This document shows, in pieces, positions 1 to 7,574 of a stretch of DNA of 38,385 nt. The stretch lies in assembly GCF_002432345.1 (NCBI RefSeq), contig NZ_DJDT01000060.1:1-38385 (forward strand), written 5' to 3'. Numbering within the stretch: the stretch's first letter is position 1; every line of letters starts with the position of its first letter. The translations under genes were made by a program, and so were the position numbers. Origin of the DNA: Pedobacter sp. UBA5917 (GTDB lineage: Bacteria; Bacteroidota; Bacteroidia; Sphingobacteriales; Sphingobacteriaceae). Below the pieces are notes generated by a model, which did not search any database, was not told where the DNA came from, and was given only the letters and a program-made list of their open reading frames with translations.

Positions 1-107
1 CAGATGCTTCGTACCTCAGCATCACAGTGTATTTTAGTTTGCTGCAAGCCAAAAAGGATTTTGCTGCTGTCAGGTTTAGATTAGTGAAAACAGTGCAAAA
101 CAAATAG
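1..107 (+). CDS. C-terminal fragment of a TolC-like outer membrane efflux protein (partial)
   Basis: The frame starting at base 3 is open from the window edge to a TAG at 105-107 and gives 34 residues, beginning DASYLSITVYFSLLQAKK and ending KTVQNK. The pattern (SYL, then an amphipathic helix with LLQAKKDFA and VRFRLV) resembles the last helix of TolC-type efflux proteins, where an L..AQ.DL.....L pattern is usual. The other two forward frames stop early or read like noise. The stop codon lies at the edge of a repeat half-element (105-134), so the repeat may have shaped the C-terminus. The family call rests on a short stretch and is tentative; the coding call is somewhat safer. Confidence 0.4.
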   Translation, partial: DASYLSITVYFSLLQAKKDFAAVRFRLVKTVQNK

Positions 108-134
108 ATTTCTCCGCTACGGTCGAAATGACGG
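105..134. repeat. Half copy of the CTCGAG-core palindromic repeat
   Basis: TAGATTTCTCCGCTACGGTC followed by GAAATGACGG matches the right half of the elements at 3248-3323, 17838-17923 and 36061-36146 (core half TAGATTTCTC, then a variable arm, then CGAAATGACG). The left half is missing. It begins exactly at the stop codon of the upstream partial gene. Confidence 0.6.
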
Positions 135-214
135 AACGCGGAATGTATCCATGTTTTCCGTGCATCCGTGGCAAAAAAACTTATGCAGTACTGAATTAGC
201 AAGGTATTAAGTAG

Positions 215-238
215 ATGGTTTGTGGAGACACAAACCAT
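215..238. repeat. Perfect 10-bp hairpin with GAGA loop
   Basis: ATGGTTTGTG at 215-224 and CACAAACCAT at 229-238 are exact inverted repeats around GAGA. It lies between the partial efflux gene (+) and the converging desaturase (-), where it may act as a transcription end or be a REP-type palindrome. There is no T-run typical of an intrinsic terminator. Confidence 0.55.
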
Positions 239-273
239 GGCGTGGCAAAAGAAGCCTTTGGTCTTTAAGCTTT

Positions 274-313
274 AGTCTTTCAACCTTTACTTAAGTCTTT
301 CAGCCTTTACCTA
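274..313. repeat. 20-bp tandem duplication ending at the desaturase stop codon
   Basis: AGTCTTTCAACCTTTACTTA at 274-293 is followed directly by AGTCTTTCAGCCTTTACCTA at 294-313, two differences. The second unit contains the desaturase TAG stop (311-313 on the minus strand). More loosely related CTTT-rich units continue to the left to about 255. Confidence 0.5.
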
Positions 314-1039
314 AACTTTCCTGATTTTGATAATCCGCATCCAGTGCAATACCTTCATTACCGGGTAGGTTGGATCAAATTCCCACCATTTGGTTGCAAA
401 GTTGGGGCTGTTCGGTTTTTTGTGGTGATTGTTCTGAAAAAGCTCACCCATTAATAAGAAATCCCAGGGCAATGAGTTTTTGCTATGGTCGTCGTTATCA
501 TGGTTTGAGTAACCGTATTTATGTCCGCACCAGTTTACAATTGCACCATGCAAAGGGCCCATTAAAAAGTGGATTGGCAATAAAATATACATCCACCAGT
601 GGTTAGCAAAAGCTATATAAAACCCGATGTAAAATAAACCGCATGCAATTCTCCAGATCCACGAATCACCGATCCGATCAACCAAAGGCCATTCAGGGTA
701 ATTACCGCGGAAAGCAGGTTCGGGCTCGATTTTGTGCTTCAGATAATTGAGATACATGTTTTTTGTGGCGATCATCATCCCAAAAACATCTTTAAAAAAA
801 TGTGGCGAGTGCGGATCTTTTTCTGTGTCGCTATAAGCATGGTGCATCCTGTGCAGGATAGCATAAGCCCTTGGATTTAAAAATGATGATCCCTGCGAGA
901 TCAACAGTACCAGATAGAAAAACCGCTCCCAAAAAAGCTCCATTTTAAACATCTTGTGCGATGAGTAACGGTGAAGGAAAAAGGTTTGGCTAAACAGGGA
1001 TAAAAACCAATGACAAAGAAAAAAAATGAGGATTACCAT
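311..1039 (-). CDS. Acyl-CoA / fatty-acid desaturase, membrane di-iron type
   Basis: This 242-residue hydrophobic protein has the three histidine boxes of the membrane fatty-acid desaturase superfamily: HRYSSH (23-28), HRMHH (63-67) and NNHH (203-206), plus an extra WCGH (170-173) typical of OLE1/DesC-like delta-9 desaturases. These His residues hold the di-iron centre that inserts a double bond into an acyl chain at the membrane. Hydrophobic stretches at about 1-22, 38-52, 130-146 and 149-168 fit membrane helices. It is shorter than eukaryotic relatives but usual for bacterial ones. It is monocistronic and ends 20 bp from a hairpin-rich spacer. Regiospecificity cannot be read from the sequence. 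Confidence 0.88.
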   Translation of the reverse strand: MVILIFFLCHWFLSLFSQTFFLHRYSSHKMFKMELFWERFFYLVLLISQGSSFLNPRAYAILHRMHHAYSDTEKDPHSPHFFKDVFGMMIATKNMYLNYLKHKIEPEPAFRGNYPEWPLVDRIGDSWIWRIACGLFYIGFYIAFANHWWMYILLPIHFLMGPLHGAIVNWCGHKYGYSNHDNDDHSKNSLPWDFLLMGELFQNNHHKKPNSPNFATKWWEFDPTYPVMKVLHWMRIIKIRKV

Positions 1040-1130
1040 GTATGATGTGTATGCTTTATAAACGGATTTTGAGGGCGTTTAGTTTTTTAGCGCGGAGAAA
1101 AGCGCTTTGTTTTTAAGCGTTTAGATAAAA

Positions 1131-1160
1131 AGAATCCCGTTCCGTTGTGGAACAGGATTC
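1131..1160 (-). terminator. Intrinsic terminator of the cupin gene
   Basis: Read on the minus strand, GAATCCTGTTCC and GGAACGGGATTC pair around ACAAC with one mismatch, followed by TTTTTATC. It lies 19 bp after the cupin stop codon, as expected for an intrinsic terminator. Confidence 0.7.
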
Positions 1161-1178
1161 CATATATTGTGTATTTTA

Positions 1179-1676
1179 TTATCTACCGAAATCGTCCTGA
1201 ACACGTACGATATCGCTTTCATCTGATGGGTTCGAAGCATCGGTATGTTGCCAGATTTCTGCAACAACGCCCCAATCTTCCAAACCGATTAAACGGTGAC
1301 GTTCGCCCTGTTGAAGTTTGATCTGATCTTTAGGTCCGTATTGTTTTACTTCACCTTCTTCATCGGTTTCGCTGGTTTTAATGCCAACAGTACCCGTTAC
1401 CACTTGCCAGATTTCGGCTCTGCGGTGATGGTATTGCCACGATAGACGTGTGTTTGGAGCAACGATTAAAATTTTAGGACTTAATTTACCACCAATTTTA
1501 AGGTCTTCAACATTTAATCCATCAAAATAAGTATCGGCAAATTGTTGTGCCTGCGCTTCGTCTATTACAAAGAAACCACCCCACGGACGGGTTTCATCAC
1601 GGTTTACTACGTTAAAACCTTCAATTTTTAAACGCTGTGCAACGCTTTCGAATATTTCTTTTTTGTCGTTTGTCAT
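1179..1676 (-). CDS. Cupin protein, type II phosphomannose / phosphoheptose isomerase-like
   Basis: The 165-residue protein has one cupin fold of the mannose-6-phosphate isomerase type II family. The family hallmark RPWGGF (30-35) is present. Metal-ligand candidates are His83, His84 and Glu88 in QYHHRRAEIW, and His127 in GERHRL. Similar stand-alone cupins in this phylum are often labelled phosphoheptose isomerase, but the family match supports only a sugar-phosphate isomerase-like metal cupin, probably cytoplasmic. The N-terminal part (1-30) looks helical. Start: ATG at 1676 has an A/T-rich leader and no in-frame competitor. It has its own terminator and is probably monocistronic. Substrate is unknown. 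Confidence 0.75.
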   Translation of the reverse strand: MTNDKKEIFESVAQRLKIEGFNVVNRDETRPWGGFFVIDEAQAQQFADTYFDGLNVEDLKIGGKLSPKILIVAPNTRLSWQYHHRRAEIWQVVTGTVGIKTSETDEEGEVKQYGPKDQIKLQQGERHRLIGLEDWGVVAEIWQHTDASNPSDESDIVRVQDDFGR

Positions 1677-1910
1677 TGATAAATATTTTTGTTTCTAATG
1701 ATTTTCGAGGTTTATAGACTTTAATAATTGCCTATATGGTTCTATAATTGCCGCAAAAATAAGCCTTATAAATTAAAAAAGACCTTTCGGCCATTTTATT
1801 TTTTTGGATCAGTTATCACCTTATTCACAAAAACGGCCCATACACCTTTTAAAGCCTGTAAAATTGCTGATAAAAAGGGTTTATTAATACGATATCAGTA
1901 ATGCCTTTAG

Positions 1911-1918
1911 TATGTTTG
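1911..1918 (+). promoter_or_regulatory. Possible Bacteroidota -7 promoter element for the PL6 gene
   Basis: TATGTTTG matches the TAnnTTTG -7 box of the Bacteroidota primary sigma factor and sits 25 bp before the ATG at 1944. No clear TTTG/TTG box is seen at the usual -33 distance, so this is a weak call. Confidence 0.3.
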
Positions 1919-1943
1919 AATAAATAAAATATCCTAACCAAAA

Positions 1944-3110
1944 ATGATCCAGAAACTAAGCATCTGCATTTTATTCTCTTTAATTTTTTTACAGAAAATC
2001 TCTGCCAAAATCTTTCATATCGGCTCTGAACAGGAATTTAAAAGCATTCAATCTTCATTGGCTCCCGGCGATGAAGTGGAAATCAAAAATGGAAATTATA
2101 TGGGTTGGTCTTTAAGTATCGATGCTAAAGGTACCGTGGTAAAACCGATCATCATCCGTGCAGAAAAAGCCGGAATGGTTATCTTTTCTGGCAATGTAGA
2201 AAAACCGGTATTCAATGTTTCGGGAGCGTATGTATTTATTAAAGGCATTGATTTTAAAAATTGTGTTTTAACTAAAACCGGTGTGCTGATTGAGTTTAGC
2301 ACGAGCAATAATTGCCACATATCGAACTGTAATTTTATCAAAAACCAGGTAAAAGCCCAGTTTACACCATTGGTAATCATATCTGGTAATGGCAGTAACA
2401 ATGTAGTTGAGGGCAGTAGTTTTATATCCAATATAGATAATCAGGATGTTCAGGTCAGGATCAGCAAAGATAGCTATCCAAAATTTACGCTGATTGAAAA
2501 CAACATTTTCAGGGATAAAAACAAAGTGAGCTGGCCAAATGGGAATGGCGGCGAATGTGTACAAGTTGGTCAGGATCCGGTATTATTGGGTAATCAGAAG
2601 CCCGAAACAACCGTACGCAAAAACAGGTTTATCCATTGCGATGCCGAAAATGAAGTAATCAGCAATAAAAGTAGCGGCAATAAATACCTTAACAATTATT
2701 TTGAGGCAAATGATGGCGAACTGGTAATGCGTGGCGGACACGATTGTGTAATTTCAGATAATACTTTTAAAGGTGGCACAGGCGGTATCCGCGTTAATGG
2801 TACCGGACATCAGATCACCAACAATAAAATAGACGGTATTAAAACCGCCATCAGGTTAATGTATGGCATGGCCAAAGGAAAGGAAGAAATTGGTTTTTAT
2901 ATTGCTGCGAGCGATTGTGTAATTAAAAACAACCAGATTTCGAATGCAACAACGGGTATATTGATCGGTGATAGTAAAGATGTGGATTGGACGGGAAAAT
3001 TTGATACCAAAAGATACCCTTCGCCTGTAATGCAAAATATTGCTCCTTTTAACAATACGATTGGAGATAACGGTTTTAAGAATGTTAAGGAAGAGGTGGT
3101 GAGGAAGTAA
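1944..3110 (+). CDS. Polysaccharide lyase family 6 (alginate lyase / chondroitinase B type)
   Basis: A 388-residue secreted protein with a signal peptide (about 1-21, ending ISA) and a right-handed parallel beta-helix made of N-rich repeats (NNCHISNCNF, NNVVEGSSF, HDCVISDNTF, GHQITNNKI). Family PL6 cuts uronic-acid polymers (alginate, or dermatan sulfate in chondroitinase B) by beta-elimination. The two catalytic residues of chondroitinase B, Lys and Arg 21 residues apart, correspond to Lys242 (ISNKSSGN) and Arg263 (VMRGG), with the same spacing of 21. An NGNGGECVQVG segment (199-209) also fits the family. It converges on the PL14-like lyase gene and is likely part of the adjacent SusCD locus. 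Alginate is the favoured but unproven substrate. It lacks the large C-terminal domain of some PL6 enzymes. Confidence 0.88.
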   Translation: MIQKLSICILFSLIFLQKISAKIFHIGSEQEFKSIQSSLAPGDEVEIKNGNYMGWSLSIDAKGTVVKPIIIRAEKAGMVIFSGNVEKPVFNVSGAYVFIKGIDFKNCVLTKTGVLIEFSTSNNCHISNCNFIKNQVKAQFTPLVIISGNGSNNVVEGSSFISNIDNQDVQVRISKDSYPKFTLIENNIFRDKNKVSWPNGNGGECVQVGQDPVLLGNQKPETTVRKNRFIHCDAENEVISNKSSGNKYLNNYFEANDGELVMRGGHDCVISDNTFKGGTGGIRVNGTGHQITNNKIDGIKTAIRLMYGMAKGKEEIGFYIAASDCVIKNNQISNATTGILIGDSKDVDWTGKFDTKRYPSPVMQNIAPFNNTIGDNGFKNVKEEVVRK

Positions 3111-3185
3111 GTATGCGTTAACAGTTTTATAGTACCGGAGAAATCTACAGTTTAATTCATAGATTTCCCTCCCGAATATTCGGAT

Positions 3186-3233
3186 CAGCATCTTTCATGC
3201 AATAAAGACCCTGAAATGAATTCAGGGTGACGG
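3186..3233. repeat. Short intergenic repeat, CCCTGAA/TTCAGGG family, copy 1
   Basis: CAGCATCTTTCATGCAATAA, then a hairpin CCCTGAAATGAATTCAGGG (3210-3228) and TGACG. A second copy with few differences lies at 12356-12415. It sits between the converging PL6 and PL14-like genes, directly beside a CTCGAG-core element. Confidence 0.7.
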
Positions 3234-3247
3234 CAAAATAAAAATAA

Positions 3248-3323
3248 CGTCATTTCGACCGTAGTGGAGAAATCTATCTCGAGATAGATTTCTCCGTTCC
3301 ACTGGGTTCCAGTCGAAATGACG
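3248..3323. repeat. CTCGAG-core palindromic repeat, copy A (best preserved)
   Basis: The core at 3266-3295 is a perfect 30-base palindrome centred on CTCGAG. It is flanked by outer inverted arms CGTCATTTCGAC (3248-3259) and GTCGAAATGACG (3312-3323). The whole unit can fold into one long stem with a side bulge. Related copies are at 105-134 (half), 17838-17923 and 36061-36146, always outside coding frames except for the stop codon at 105. Here it may also end transcription of both converging genes. Confidence 0.85.
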
Positions 3324-3354
3324 GTTATTCATTTTTAAGCAGATCTTTTTATAA

Positions 3355-4227
3355 TTAATTGATCTTGTTTACCACAAGGTCATCAAAATAGATGTAGCTG
3401 GTTTGGCTTGAGCCCCATACCGAAACATCTTTACCGCCCCTAAAGTTGTGAAACGATAACCTGTTGATCAAACGTTTTGCATCGTTGGTTGTCCAGCGGA
3501 TTGCCTGATCCAATACGGTTGTACCATTGATGATCACCTGTACCTGACCATTTTTGTTGGATCCGGTGTTGCTTTTTACATAAAGGTGGACGGTATAGGT
3601 GTTACCTTTAACCAAACTACCCGATGAAGGGTACGATTTTCCGAAGGTATCGCCGCATGGGCCGGCCATATCCCTGTGGTATACATAAGGCTGAAAAAAT
3701 ACGCGGCTTCCGGTATTGTACCACATTAAGCGTAAGCTACCGCCATTACCATCGCTGGCAATATCGCAACCTGTGTTTCCATCTCCGATCAGGAAGCCGA
3801 AACCAACTTTTCCGCCCCTGCTCCAATCGAAATCGCTATGGAAACGTACTTTGAATGTTGCCTCGTAAGCAGAACCGTCGGAGATATCGGCTCCGGCAAT
3901 TAAACCATTCGATACCGAATTTGGTGCGAGGGTGGCTCTTGCCCAGTTGCTCGAAATATAAGCCCTGGTATCATTCCAGCCTGTTAAGTTTGCACCACCT
4001 AAATCGGCACTGGCCTCAGCATATGTGTAGGAGCCATCGGCATGGGTAAAACTGGTATTAATGTTACTTGGAATGGCTTCGGTAGTGGCTTTTGTATTGG
4101 CTAGTTCTTCGGTATTGTTTTCTGCAACCGGTTCTTCAATATTCTTTTTCTGACAACCATAAATACTTAGGGAAAGTACAAGCAATAGTGATGCAATAAA
4201 ATGCATCGAATTCATTTTTTGGCTCAT
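3355..4227 (-). CDS. Lipoprotein resembling PL14/PL20 polyuronate lyases
   Basis: A 290-residue lipoprotein with signal peptide and lipobox SIYGC (lipidated Cys25), a low-complexity linker (about 29-55) and one beta-rich jelly-roll domain (about 60-290). The segment DFDWSRGGKVGFGF (132-144) resembles the GGK-LPG signature of PL14 alginate lyases and PL20 glucuronan lyases, and the end YIYFDDLVV (278-286) is the usual final strand of this fold. Such enzymes cut poly-uronates by beta-elimination. The match is by motif and fold style only; a carbohydrate-binding role is the alternative. It follows the LacI gene by 274 bp and may have its own promoter. Met1, Met5 and Met8 are possible starts; all leave a signal peptide. 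Confidence 0.62.
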   Translation of the reverse strand: MSQKMNSMHFIASLLLVLSLSIYGCQKKNIEEPVAENNTEELANTKATTEAIPSNINTSFTHADGSYTYAEASADLGGANLTGWNDTRAYISSNWARATLAPNSVSNGLIAGADISDGSAYEATFKVRFHSDFDWSRGGKVGFGFLIGDGNTGCDIASDGNGGSLRLMWYNTGSRVFFQPYVYHRDMAGPCGDTFGKSYPSSGSLVKGNTYTVHLYVKSNTGSNKNGQVQVIINGTTVLDQAIRWTTNDAKRLINRLSFHNFRGGKDVSVWGSSQTSYIYFDDLVVNKIN

Positions 4228-4501
4228 TGTAATTTTAGTTTAGATTTTAATTTGGTTAGTGTTCTTTTTTGCGAATCGCAATGCCCTATCCTTGATAGTC
4301 CATTACTGGTTTTGACAAGAAGTTTTTTTATCTTTTTAGTTAGTAGTTATCTGATATACTAACTTACATAAAACGTAAATTCAAACAGACTTAACAAATA
4401 TTAAAAACATAAAAAACACCGTTATTCCTTAGTTACAACGATTGAAATAATGAATGTTTTTGAGAACTAAAACAGCACCAACAATGCTAATTAACAACTA
4501 A
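4228..4501. other. Intergenic region between LacI-type regulator and PL14-like gene
   Basis: 274 bp, AT-rich. It holds TTACAACGAT (4433-4442), equal to the first ten bases of the palindrome upstream of susC1 (11024-11037), and TTACATAAAACGTAA, an imperfect inverted repeat near 4363-4377. The spacer is long enough for a separate promoter for the lyase gene. Confidence 0.35.
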
Positions 4502-5524
4502 TTAAGCAGTTTCATGAATTTTTAAGTTGCAGTTTACAATTACCTTTTTATAATCATTGGTTTCAATATCGCCATTAATAAGCTTAACCAACAGATCTAC
4601 GGCCTGCTCGCCCAACGCTTCGGGATTTTCCTCTATTGAGGCAATGGGAGGCGAACTGAGGTAAGCAATAATCGGGTCGTTACCAAAACCGATACATTCG
4701 AGCTTTTTATGACCGGGATGCTCGATAGATCTGAGGAATTTAATGGTATCAAAAAGCAGTTTTTCTTTAAAGGCAACCAATGCTGTTGGTCCGTTCTGGG
4801 GATCGCTGAACAGATTTTTAATGGCTTTAAGGGTATTTGCCTCATCAAAATCGGTATAGGCTACATGTTCTGCATTAAAGGGAATATGATTATCTTTTAG
4901 TGCATTGATATAACCTGAAAAGCGATCGTGGCTAAAATTAACCATTTTGGGTCCGCCAAGATAGGCCACCTTTTTGTGCCCCCTGTTAATGAGGTATTCG
5001 GTAGCCATGTAGCAGCCCTGATGGGTATTTCCTAAAACTTTATGGCAGTTGAGGTTAAAGCTGGGGTTACGGGTATAATAAACCACGGGGATGCCGATTT
5101 TCTCGAATTGATCCAGGTGGGCAAAGTCGGAGGTCTGTTTAGAAATGGCTACGATCAGTCCATCTACCCGCGAACCCAGCAATGTGGCCGCAGCATTAAC
5201 TTCCATTTCAAAATTATCGTGCGATTGACTGATGATAATATTATAACCATTTGCTGTAGCCAACTGCTCCATACCATAAATGCTACGGGTAAAAAAATGA
5301 TCGGATAAATTGGGTAAAATGATACCGATAATCCTCGATTTACGGTCCCTTAACCGCAGTGCAGAAATATCAGGTGTAAAGTTTAACTGTGCAGCGAGTT
5401 CTTTTACGCGGAGCTTGGTACTCTCTTTTATCCGGGGATAATCTTTTAACGATTTGGAAACAGTAGATATGGATAGTTTAAGTTCTTTTGCGATCAGTTT
5501 TAATGTAACAGGTTTATTTTCCAT
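4502..5524 (-). CDS. LacI/GalR-family transcriptional regulator
   Basis: 340 residues with an N-terminal LacI helix-turn-helix (about 6-50; LKLIAKELKLSISTVSKSLKD) including the conserved TVSKSL recognition helix, then a periplasmic-binding-protein-like effector domain from IIGIILPNLSDHFF (65-78) to the end. Family members bind short palindromes with a central CG and release or bind them on sensing a sugar. It sits between susD1 and the PL14-like lyase on the same strand, so it is probably the local regulator of this locus, with an oligo-uronate or derived sugar as likely effector (inference). Length is normal for the family. Candidate operators are listed at 11024-11037, 17337-17352, 17463-17475 and 17543-17558. 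Confidence 0.9.
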   Translation of the reverse strand: MENKPVTLKLIAKELKLSISTVSKSLKDYPRIKESTKLRVKELAAQLNFTPDISALRLRDRKSRIIGIILPNLSDHFFTRSIYGMEQLATANGYNIIISQSHDNFEMEVNAAATLLGSRVDGLIVAISKQTSDFAHLDQFEKIGIPVVYYTRNPSFNLNCHKVLGNTHQGCYMATEYLINRGHKKVAYLGGPKMVNFSHDRFSGYINALKDNHIPFNAEHVAYTDFDEANTLKAIKNLFSDPQNGPTALVAFKEKLLFDTIKFLRSIEHPGHKKLECIGFGNDPIIAYLSSPPIASIEENPEALGEQAVDLLVKLINGDIETNDYKKVIVNCNLKIHETA

Positions 5525-5553
5525 AGGGAGGGATATTTGGCGTTACAATTTTT

Positions 5554-5569
5554 GATGGGTACGCCCATC
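5554..5569. promoter_or_regulatory. Inverted repeat GATGGG-TACG-CCCATC upstream of the LacI gene
   Basis: A 6-bp perfect inverted repeat with a 4-base centre, 30 bp before the regulator's start codon. It could be an autoregulatory site or an RNA hairpin in the leader. Nothing in the sequence decides between these. Confidence 0.35.
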
Positions 5570-5617
5570 ATTTAGTTTAGTTATTCATTTTACAGGGGTG
5601 TTTATCAATTGAAAATG

Positions 5618-5644
5618 GCCAGAACAGCAAACCGCCGCTCTGGC
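5618..5644 (-). terminator. Hairpin after susD1, possible partial terminator
   Basis: GCCAGA at 5618-5623 pairs with TCTGGC at 5639-5644 with partly matching inner bases, 38 bp after the susD1 stop. Only a short T-run (CATTTTC on the minus strand) follows, so it may reduce rather than stop read-through into the LacI gene, or protect susCD mRNA. Confidence 0.35.
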
Positions 5645-5681
5645 TCATTAACGAAAAATCAACTAACAATTGGTTTATCGG

Positions 5682-7571
5682 CTATGGAATTTTATCCAAA
5701 GCCGGCACATTGGTTTCGTAACCGGTATATCCTTTATTCTGGTTAATATGCCCCTGCGTATTAAAACGCTGTGCCGCAGCCGGCACTGGCCAAAGTACAT
5801 GGTATGGCGAAATTTTAAAGTTCACGCCCATTACGGTTGGCACTTTATTGCGGTAAAAGTCGTTTTTCTCAATAATCCTGTCGTAAAAGAAGTTATTATC
5901 CGAAAAAGATGCCATGTTATAGGTTTTCCCGTTGTAAGCCGGTTTTCCGGTTTGGGCGAAAATGTAAGCAATACGGGTAAGTTCGGTTTTACGCGGTTCT
6001 TCGTAATAAAGTTCCCTTGCACGCTCATCCAATATGGTTCCGATGGTAACTGCAGAGGCATCGGTTAATAATGCAGCGTTTGCCCTCGAACGCACCTGAT
6101 TTAAATCGGCCATGGCCAGGGCCAGATTACCTTTCCAATAATAGGCTTCGGCCCTTAGCAGATAAGTTTCGGCCAAACGGAAAACGTACCAATCGGTATT
6201 GGTTCCTCGTGGTGGTGTCCAGTATTTATCAACAGCCAATGCATTGGTAGAGTTGATAAATGTTTTGTAGTGCGGCCAACCGAAGAAATGGCGGATGGTA
6301 TCCAATCCTTTATTTAAAAACATGTTGTTTACATTGGCAGGCGTCATATCAACCAAAGGTTTACCATACAAGGCCTTTTCGGTTGCATTGGTAGAAGTTT
6401 TAAGTGCCGGGTTGTTATATACCAGATCGGTCATGTTCATCCACATACCGGGCGCATGGCGGTAATCGGTATTATCTGTCCAGATGTTTTTGGTGCTATA
6501 GGCCGTGCCACGGTAGCGTCCAATTCCCCTACCATACATTAAGGTTAAAGGTATTTCTACATTTACGCCATCAACAATGGCCTGGGTAGCACCCGATGGT
6601 GTTTTTAAATTGGCAAAGTGCCATGCAGGCACACAGTTACGCATTACCTGCGATCCGAGATCGGTAGCGCCCTGCAAAGTTTCCCTATCAATGGTTAAAA
6701 ACAGGGCTTCGCGGTTAGCCGGAATGGCTTTATTATCCATGCGGTGCAAATCCCATACTACATTTTTAGTGGCATCGGCGGCAGTACTGCCAAAACGGTT
6801 TCTCATTAAACTGTAGGTTCCGCTGTTGATTACATTATTGGCGGAGGTAATAGCAGCATCAAAATCGCCAAGCGCCAGATTTACTTTAGTAAGTAAATGG
6901 CTGCAGGCACCTTTGGTAACATCCCCTTTATCTACATTATCTTTTAACCATTTTTCGGCAAACAAAAGATCTTCCTGCATCTTTTTCAATATCACTTCAC
7001 GTTTGGTCGAATAATAATCGAGTTTGGGCGCTGTAATATCTTTCAGATTCAAGGGCACATCACCAAACTGGTGCACCAGTCGGTAATAATAATAGGCGCG
7101 GTAAAAATAGGCAGCACCCAAAATGGCATTTCTTTCTGCCTCATCTTTAAAGGTTACGTTATCGATATAGGTAATAACGGTATTTGCCATCCTTACACCC
7201 CTAAATCCCTCTGTCCAGTAAAAGCCTATCCTGTTAAAATCAGGGTTATCCAAATTGGCATCGGGTGTTACACGGGTATCCATATCCTGTGCCTGGGTGC
7301 TTTTATCGGTTGTTCCATCAACAGCCACTTCCGAAAAAATAGATTCGGTTACAATTGGGGCCATATCGCCGGTAAATTCTTTACGCACATTGGCTCCAAT
7401 ACCTGCAATAGCAGCCTTCATGGCAGCAACGCTTGTTAAGGCTGTTTGTGGTTCAAGCTTCGATAATAATTCAGAATCGAGGTCTGATTTTTTACATCCA
7501 TTTGCTGATAGCAGTACAGCCAGGGCTACAAACGGAATTATTTTTTTATATGTGATATTCATCTTCGTCAT
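5682..7571 (-). CDS. SusD/RagB-family nutrient-binding lipoprotein (susD1)
   Basis: 629 residues, a surface lipoprotein with lipobox LSANGC (Cys26) followed by KK. The TPR-like N-terminal half carries the SusD pattern NAILGAAYFYRAYYYYRLVHQFGDVPL, and the C-terminal part has RLAETYLLRAEAYYWKGN and LDERARELYYEEPRKTEL, all typical of RagB/SusD. It caps the SusC channel and binds oligosaccharides at the outer membrane. It begins 3 bp after the susC1 stop, which indicates translational coupling. Two near starts (7571 and 7562) both keep the signal peptide. At 629 residues it is on the long side for the family, with an extended middle region. Together with the lyases next door it likely takes up uronate oligosaccharides (inference). 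Confidence 0.92.
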   Translation of the reverse strand: MTKMNITYKKIIPFVALAVLLSANGCKKSDLDSELLSKLEPQTALTSVAAMKAAIAGIGANVRKEFTGDMAPIVTESIFSEVAVDGTTDKSTQAQDMDTRVTPDANLDNPDFNRIGFYWTEGFRGVRMANTVITYIDNVTFKDEAERNAILGAAYFYRAYYYYRLVHQFGDVPLNLKDITAPKLDYYSTKREVILKKMQEDLLFAEKWLKDNVDKGDVTKGACSHLLTKVNLALGDFDAAITSANNVINSGTYSLMRNRFGSTAADATKNVVWDLHRMDNKAIPANREALFLTIDRETLQGATDLGSQVMRNCVPAWHFANLKTPSGATQAIVDGVNVEIPLTLMYGRGIGRYRGTAYSTKNIWTDNTDYRHAPGMWMNMTDLVYNNPALKTSTNATEKALYGKPLVDMTPANVNNMFLNKGLDTIRHFFGWPHYKTFINSTNALAVDKYWTPPRGTNTDWYVFRLAETYLLRAEAYYWKGNLALAMADLNQVRSRANAALLTDASAVTIGTILDERARELYYEEPRKTELTRIAYIFAQTGKPAYNGKTYNMASFSDNNFFYDRIIEKNDFYRNKVPTVMGVNFKISPYHVLWPVPAAAQRFNTQGHINQNKGYTGYETNVPALDKIP

Positions 7572-7574
7572 TTT

